DNA from: Guyanagaster necrorhizus
Lineage: Eukaryota > Basidiomycota > Agaricomycetes > Agaricales > Physalacriaceae
DNA: 64,000 nt
Assembly: GCF_019112545.1 (NCBI RefSeq)
Contig: NW_025064901.1
Coordinates: forward strand, 258,164-322,163
Direction: 5' to 3'
Made by a program: the position numbers and the translations under genes
Shown: positions 57,941 through 64,000 of the stretch, piece by piece
Numbering within the stretch: the first letter of the stretch is position 1
Layout of the letters: each line of letters begins with the position of its first letter
Notes under the pieces: model-generated
Databases searched by the model: none
Told to the model about the DNA's origin: nothing
Seen by the model: the letters and a program-made list of their open reading frames with translations, nothing else

Positions 57941-60900
57941 ATGTCCTCCCCGACCACTGCAAAACGTGCAGACTTACACGCTGATGACGGGACTCAGAAA
58001 AAACGACGAAAGGGAGCTACTAGACTGTCTTGTGCAGAGGTACGACCGTCGACACATTTGCCCTCCTTCAGATACAACTGTTGGCTGATTAAAATTTGCA
58101 CTTGAAAAAGTGTAGAAGGTGGAGCATTCTTATCATCCATTTCTCTCAAAATATCTCATTCTAGTCTTTAGATTGAAGCTACGCTGCGATCGCTCCATAC
58201 CTTGCAGCTCTTGTGTAAAGCGAGGCTGTGGGGCTATTTGTCCCGACGTATGTCTTTTATTTTTCAGTTGTCGGTTTCGGTTCTTATCTGAATGTTCGGC
58301 GACAGGGATCTCTGACCACAGGCCAAGGAAATCGGTGGGCTTCAACCTTCGCTGACTTGTCCTGATAATTGACATATTTAAATTGTTGTAGATTCGTTCT
58401 CGCCTCTACTCAAGAGCTACACGAAAAGATATCTGAATTGGCTAATCGCGTCCGTGAACTAGAAGATGCCCTGCGCTCTTCTCACGGTAGACTTTCTTCG
58501 GATACCCATCCACTCCTTTCAGAAGAGCTCCTGCGCATTAAGGCTCCCCTTCAAAGAGAGCCGCCGTCCATGCGGAATACTGACACTTCGTCGCAGAAGG
58601 AGGAAGAAACTAACCCTGATGTCGTGGATGCTTTCGGCTCATTGTCGCTCAGTTTATCTGGTGGTGCCAAATACTATGGTCAGATCGCCAATTCTTGGGT
58701 AGGCTAATCACCTTTTTGATGATAATTGAACTCACATGCCCTTCACAGTACTTCTTACAGGTTAGAGACATCGAGCTGAAGGTGTTCAAATGCTAACATC
58801 TTGCATCTTAGAATGAAGATGGTGACGTTGATGAGTATGAAGATCATATGCTCCATCTCCAGAACATCCTCCCATCGGAAATCCTTGCTCGTGCCTCATC
58901 CTTCCCTATATCCGCCGTTCCCCACACACTACACGAAGATTCCTTTAGCATTCAAAGCTTATTTTGGTATTTACCACCTGCGGATAAAGCTGCTGAACTG
59001 AGGTCTATATATTACACGAATGCTGCATGGATGTATGTCTATCCGTGGATCATTACACCCGTGACTGATGTTATCTATTGCTAGGTACAACCCCATCCCC
59101 CAAGAATCGTTTGACTTTGAAGTCTACCATCAGTTTTATGACACCAGCAATGTGCCCTCAGCGGATGACCCCCTTCTTCCCCATCGGCTGTCCCTTATGT
59201 TTATGATTCTTGCTATCGGTACTTTGATGGATACCTCCCTACCGGCGTATAACATCGACGCCGAGAAGTATCATCAACTCGCCAAAGCCGCCTTGTTTCG
59301 TGATTCATTCGTCGATTCCCCAACCATCAATGCCGTACAAGCTTTGGTGAGTCCCCTTATCTTACTCCATAAGTGTGTAAATTGACCGATGTTGTGTGGG
59401 GAAACAGTATCTGATGACCTTTTACCTATTTTTGTCAGATAGAAATGGCGCTGGATCAGGTTCTCGATGGGCCCTTATGGGTATGGCGGTCAAGGTCGCA
59501 CAAAGCGTGAGCGCTCATTTTACAGTACAACTAAAATGGTACTTACGCTTCCATTACTTAGATCGGACTTCGTAAGTCCCCGTGTCTATTTCGTTTGCCA
59601 CAAATATTCTAACTACTTACGGAAGATCGGGATAGCGGTCGATGGAAGGGAATCGATCATCATGAGACGCAACGCCGGCGAGAACTTTTCTGGGAGATGT
59701 TCACGTACGATTCATGGCAATGTCTGACGTATGGACGTCCAACGTCCTTCACATCAGCGCATTTCGACTGCAAAATGCCGCACGGGAACGATCCTCCGGA
59801 CGACCAAAGTTGTAAGTCAACCTTCGTTCTATGACCTAATTGAGTCTGAGCCAAAATTTCTTCATTGTAGACCATGCTTGGAAACATAGATTTTGTTCAG
59901 AATGCATGAATCTGCTCCACGATCAAGCATTTGGGGCCAAGACACCCACTTACGCCACCGTTCTTCAATTGGATCGTAAACTACGTGCATTCCCCGTGCC
60001 CCCGGTTCTTCAGGTAGCTGGCTTTGGAAGTTCTGAGCCCCGACCTGGAGGGTTCCCTCAAACGATCATGCTTACGTTACAACGCCACGTCGTCCTCGCA
60101 ATTAGAGAAATGAGTAAGGAGCTTTGCTTCACTCACGTATCAGATTCTGATGAGCGATTAGATTTATTGTACCTTCATCGCAGCTTCTTCGCTCGGGCTA
60201 TCAGTGACCATCCAAAGGACCCGCTTGGGAGTCCGTACGGAACATCTGTCATTGCAGCATACCGTAGCGCTGGATCTTTGGTGGCCCTTATGCGCAATCT
60301 CCATACACAACTCCAAGAACCGAGCGAAAGAATTTGGTTCCTGTGGGGTCACATGTTTTCTTGCGCGGTGTGTTGTCTCCCTATCATCTGTATCATCTGT
60401 ACCCCGATCGAACTCATTCATCCGTAATTCAGATTGTTTTGGGATCCATTGTTACTCGTTGCCCATCCATGAGTCTGGCGCCATCTGCGCTTGTACAGCT
60501 CGATTCGGCTTGTGAATTGTTTTCCAAGACTGCTCGAGGTTTCCGTGCGGGGAAAGTTTTGGTAAGCTCTTATTCATCGAGGTCTAGGTTTGACTGATAT
60601 CTTTTACTCGCAGGAGATCATGCTTCGTTTGCAGGAAAAAGCCCACAACAGCCTTGACGATTTCCGGAAAGGAAAAGGTTCCCCTGTCGGCCGCTACTCT
60701 GTCCAAGATCCTCAGTCACCAGTAGACGAAGATGACGAGCTGGCGATGTTGGGTGGGAAGTCGCGTCTCGTAAAGAAGGAGCCCTCTTCTCCCCCGCTCA
60801 TCCACCGTTCACCAAATTCACATGCCCCTGTCGTGCCTCTTCCCCTGGCTCCCACCAGCGATATGGACTCTAACATGTTGGCATACCTGGGCTCCTTCGG

Positions 60901-61348
60901 AACCCATCACCAGCAAGAACCTATGTCGTCAACGTCATCCCATAACTCGTTTTCCGACACGGACATATCACCCGTGTCCATGTATGGCATGTCATCAATG
61001 CCTTCGACATCTACCTTCCAGTCGGACCCTTCATTCCTCTCACAGTCACAGTCCATGCTGCAAAATCATCACCAACAACAGCAGACATCGTCTTCCTCAC
61101 ACGTAGTCCATACCCATCGCCAGAATGGTAGTATAAGTAATAATGGACATTCACACGCCCTGAATGGTTTCCCGCAATACTTCCCCGTGTACGACTATGG
61201 TATGGAAAACGGAATCAACGGATACGGATCCACGCCTATGTTGGACACCAATCCACGACCAGCGCAGCGTAGATCGAGTTCCGGATCTCCAGAGGCCAAT
61301 ACGTTGCACACGACTTGGAATGATTTTGTCGAGATGGCAATGAATTAA
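57941..61348 (+). CDS. Zn2Cys6 transcription factor 2 (15 exons, microexons)
   Basis: The gene model has 873 residues. Exons: 57941-58039, 58111-58118 (8 nt), 58172-58247, 58306-58334, 58392-58698, 58749-58760 (12), 58812-59032, 59085-59346, 59408-59506, 59562-59571 (10), 59626-59811, 59871-60113, 60162-60367, 60433-60561, 60614-61348. A basic N-terminus KKRRKGATRLSCAE leads into the zinc cluster CAEC-RRLKLR-C-DRSIP-C-SS-C with CGAICPD. Then come a leucine-rich coiled coil (LHEKISELANRVRELEDAL), the fungal regulator domain (LSLMFMILAIGTLMDT, IGLHRDSGRW, YDSWQCLTYGRP) and a tail rich in Ser, Gln, His and Pro. The acceptor of exon 13 could also be 14 codons... upstream at a CAG near 60,141. It is an inverted paralogue of factor 1, with 243- and 206-nt exons of equal length in both. 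Confidence 0.88.
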
Positions 61349-61717
61349 CATGTTTTGCGGCTCGACTTGGGAATCGAGTTCCTCCTACGCTACTCCAGTG
61401 TAATATTTTCTTGCTTAGTTGCTATTATACTAGGATCTTGTTGGCCTGATTCTGTAAACTATTGTCTATTGCGATAGGATCTCTGTAGGAATTTGTTTAC
61501 TACTTAGACCTACTTTTAAAAAGTCTTCATTTTTTAATAGATGGATTCAATTTCCAACCTCGATGGACAGGTACACTAGAAGACAGTGTACACACTGTAG
61601 TCCACACAAATATGCCGATTACACCTGCTTTTTTATTAATTCTTACTAACCTTCCGTACATATTGTAATGATCGAGTAGAGGTAGTGCACTATATCATGT
61701 GCGAATAGTCTGTATAT
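61349..61717. other. Convergent gap between Zn2Cys6 factor 2 and TAM41
   Basis: These are 369 bases of AT-rich sequence that must hold both 3' UTRs. No ORF, repeat or RNA gene is visible. Confidence 0.6.
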
Positions 61718-62970
61718 CTAGCCTCGCCACCACTTACCGACTTTCGCTAGGCTATACCGTACACTTTTTCCTATACCGGCGCTAACGAGACCTTTGGCAC
61801 TCTGAATCGTTGCAGGTAGACGAACAATACGTTTCATCTCTGTTACAACGTTTAGTGAGAGTAAATGCAATAAAGAGGATGAGACATACCACCCTCTAAC
61901 AGGGTATCCAGTCTCTTATCCGCGGCTAGGCGAATCCAAAAGCGCTCTTCCTCCTCGTTCTGAGCCATGTGCCGGGACCTTAAGGCCTCCAGCAAGACCC
62001 TCGGTAGCTTACGAAGATGCTTCTCCCTGGCCAACGGCGAAAGGTCTTGTTTTAGCCTCCCGGCCTCGCTTGCCCAGTCCACCCCAGGCAGTCCACCCAC
62101 AAGCCGTCCATACAGTTCTTTGAACTGTGCCTCCTGCTTCCGAACAATGTTTCCCACCTTTCCTCTGTTCTCCACGGGCAAGACCATTCTTGGATCCCCA
62201 GAGTAACTGATTCCAGCTATCTTCTCGAACAATTCTCGTTCCGAGAATTCTTCAGGAAGGAGGAGGAGAGCTGATCGTAGGGCGCTGACGAGGTTGACTT
62301 GTTGGGTCAAGCGTACCCGCGCATCATCCTTGATTATCCGGAGAGGTTTGTGCATACGTCCGGCAAGGTAAAGGGTGCGCCAGTTTAGTAGGTCGTCGCA
62401 GAGGTTGTCAACTGTGGTCACGCCGTACTTGATCGTCACCCGCTGATTCGGCATGGGTACATAGGCGTTGAACCACACTCCTGCACCACCGGAAGACTGC
62501 ACAGTAGAGACATAGTCACTGCCGAGCATCCTTGCGCTGAGCGGGTAATGTGAAGGGAACTGATGCATGTTGATGGAGTGGAAATGGCTCGAATGGGTGA
62601 CAGCGAACATGAAATCGAGGACGGGTCCACCTTTGCCAGGTTCTGCGGCTATGTCGTATCCATCCTGTTCAAATACTCCACTGCCATAGGCGAACGCGTA
62701 TCGGATGGGAGCTTCAAATTCAGCAACGACGCTCTCTAATAAGGCACGAGTGGAGTTGCTGACGGGAAGAAGCTGGTTCTTGCCGAAACTGGGGGGTAGT
62801 TGCGGTCGGGACAGCGGAGACGAGGGTTCGTATGGGCGGGGAGCGGGATGAAGTCTTGTTTGTCGACGACGACGAGGCGGCGGGGAAGGCGGGGGAAAGT
62901 TGCTCGACGCTGTCGGCACGCTTTCAGTAGCAAAGGTCCTTATGCAGGTACGTGCAGGGACCCGAAGCAT
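61718..62970 (-). CDS. TAM41: Mitochondrial phosphatidate cytidylyltransferase Tam41
   Basis: Two exons (62970-61890, 61839-61718) give 400 residues. The N-terminus MLRVPARTCIRTFATES looks like a mitochondrial presequence. The catalytic fold is seen as RYAFAYGSGVFEQ and VLDFMFAVTHSSHFHSINM, followed by HYPLSARMLG, FNAYVPM, IKYGVTTVDNLCDDLLNWRTLYLAGRMHKP and SALLLLPEEFSE. The second exon encodes EMKRIVRLPATIQSAKGL and a Lys/Trp-rich end. Family knowledge: Tam41 makes CDP-diacylglycerol from phosphatidic acid in the matrix for cardiolipin synthesis. Two further in-frame Met codons (63063, 63084) would extend the N-terminus; 62970 gives the best presequence. The intron is 50 nt. Confidence 0.93.
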
Positions 62971-63294
62971 GGCGATGGTAGAGTTGAAGATGACGGCGCC
63001 AGCTTTGTAGACGATGGATGCTTGCAAGAAAGAGAGAGAGCGATTTATTGTCACGTGCACCATTGAAAATAGTTTCGGCTGCAAACGGTTACCTTGGACC
63101 GTGCTCTGCCGTATAGTTTTATAATATTCGTTTCCTATGCTTTTCCCGGACTCGCTGGACTTTACGCATTTTGTTTTAACCTCTCACCCGTACCCAGTTT
63201 CATGGTTACTAATTCAGTCTCTTGCGGGGTTCACTCTTAGCTTCAGATAGTGTTGGCGGCACTTTAATTATAACATTGTACATCCTGCAGTGTC
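62971..63294. other. Short region upstream of TAM41 and of the tRNA
   Basis: It holds the TAM41 promoter side (minus) and the 5' flank of the tRNA gene (plus). No further gene is seen. Confidence 0.5.
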
Positions 63295-63383
63295 GGCCGG
63301 CTAGCGTAATGGTTAACGCGTCAGTTTCCGGTGGTTATGTAATCCCGAGCTGAAGATTCCATGTTCGAGTCCTGGGTTGGTCG
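63295..63383 (+). tRNA. tRNA-Arg(CCG) with a 16-nt intron
   Basis: The acceptor stem GGCCGGC pairs with GTTGGTC (three G-U pairs). The D arm GCGT/ACGC holds the A box TAGCGTAATGG. The anticodon stem TCAGT pairs with GCTGA. The anticodon CCG (63328-63330) decodes CGG. A 16-nt intron (63332-63347) sits one base after the anticodon, the canonical place. The T arm CCATG-TTCGAGT-CCTGG has one mismatch and a normal B box. The discriminator is G. A T5 run at 63388-63392 is a good Pol III terminator. The weak acceptor and T-stem mismatch leave a small chance of a pseudo-tRNA. Confidence 0.85.
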
Positions 63384-63387
63384 ATGC

Positions 63388-63392
63388 TTTTT
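63388..63392 (+). terminator. Pol III T-run terminator after tRNA-Arg
   Basis: Five T residues start five bases after the mature tRNA end, as expected for RNA polymerase III termination. Confidence 0.7.
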
Positions 63393-63587
63393 GTCTTGTA
63401 CATTTTTCTTCTGATGAGTACCCAGTGCTTTTTCTATTGAAAAAAAGGACAAGAAAGACGGGCGTCGTAGATTGACAACTTCTGATCGGTCAGGTGACCG
63501 GCAAGTTACCGGTGAGTTGACCTCAAGTCAAGGTCGTGCGTTTGCTCGTAGAAAAGTCGCCTGTTATTGATTCATAGTCTCCGAAAT

Positions 63588-64000
63588 ATGGAACCTCAGC
63601 TGTTTTCCTTCATTTCCCGTCTCAATGGCATCGTGCTCAACGAGCCCAGGTTACATCCAGGGAACTTCAAAAAGTCCTTCGAGTGCCCTCGAAACGGCTG
63701 TGTTAGTTCCTACGAGTTCCTACGACAATATTTTTTAGCCCGCCAAGGATAGAGGAGCTACTAGTATATCACAGGTACCAAGATGAAATTGATTGCGATG
63801 AGCACGACCGTCTTTTCCTCCTGATCGACGACAATCGCAAGTAAAAACCTTAACTAAATCAAATAGTCTATGCTGAGCATTTTACAAGTTCTGTATCCAG
63901 TCGAATGGGATACCGAGAGTCGTACGGTCTGAACGAACACCAAGGGGTGGATCTGGAACTTGATGTGGCCAAGGCATCAGATGCCTTCGAAAGACAACTT
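63588..64000 (+). CDS. Unrecognised gene, 5' part only (cut by window end)
   Basis: Three exons are inferred: 63588-63682, 63739-63840 and 63901 onward. Together they read MEPQLFSFISRLNGIVLNEP, then PPRIEELLVYHRYQDEID, LFLLIDDNR and MGYRESYGLNEHQGVDLELD without stops to position 64000. The first donor (GTGCCC) is weak, but it is the only one that keeps the second exon open. I do not recognise the family. The sequence is acidic, soluble-looking and has no signal peptide. Confidence 0.55.

Noticed and set aside
60114..60161. Alternative acceptor at the CAG near 60,141 for exon 13 of Zn2Cys6 factor 2
   Set aside because: It keeps the frame but inserts residues absent from the paralogue. The acceptor before 60162 gives an exon of 206 nt, identical to the paralogue.

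Overview
The window looks like a piece of a mushroom-forming basidiomycete (Agaricomycetes) chromosome. The evidence is many short introns (about 40-60 nt), a SEC14, LYC1, MSC2 and TAM41 type gene set, Zn2Cys6 regulators and an intron-bearing tRNA. It has two very different halves. Bases 1 to about 37,575 are a CpG-starved stack of nested LTR retrotransposons with no intact host gene. Bases 37,576-64,000 are an ordinary, CpG-containing, gene-dense region.

Retrotransposon half. Six Ty3/gypsy copies (called A-F here), all read on the minus strand, and one plus-strand Ty1/copia remnant can be separated by their LTR ends and 5-bp target duplications. A solo LTR (5332-5857) lies in the reverse transcriptase of A. 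A (2072-11039) lies in the gag of B (1-2071 plus 11045-12360). B lies in the gag of C, whose 5' LTR is 13039-13538. C lies in the integrase of D, whose 5' LTR is 19793-20265. D ends against a short LTR-like remnant G, which abuts the copia RNase H (20385-20658). The copia 3' LTR is split by E (20712-37333), and the 5' LTR of E is itself split by F (28510-37060). The gypsy family encodes gag, protease, RT, RNase H, integrase and, where the 3' end can be read, a C-terminal chromodomain. Its primer site next to the 5' LTR is the complement of a sequence inside its own LTR, about 34 nt downstream of a TATA-like box, which points to Tf1-type self-priming. Every readable copy of that family also begins with a small hydrophobic ORF that overlaps the start of gag in another frame. 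Coding is broken mostly by CG to TG/CA transitions.

Gene half. SEC14 (+) is followed by four minus-strand genes: a LYC1-like acetyltransferase, an MSC2-like zinc transporter, a thioredoxin-TPR protein and Zn2Cys6 regulator 1. Then come a CCCH/DUF1771/Smr protein (+), an unrecognised coiled-coil protein (+), Zn2Cys6 regulator 2 (+), TAM41 (-), a tRNA-Arg(CCG) with an intron (+), and the 5' part of an unrecognised gene (+) cut by the window end. The two Zn2Cys6 genes are inverted paralogues on either side of two unrelated genes. They share the same 8-, 12- and 10-nt microexons. In the left copy the zinc cluster is cut into seven consecutive exons.

Exon borders were placed by hand from GT/AG sites, reading frame and, for the Zn2Cys6 pair, comparison of the two copies. 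No database search was possible, so family names rest on recognised motifs.
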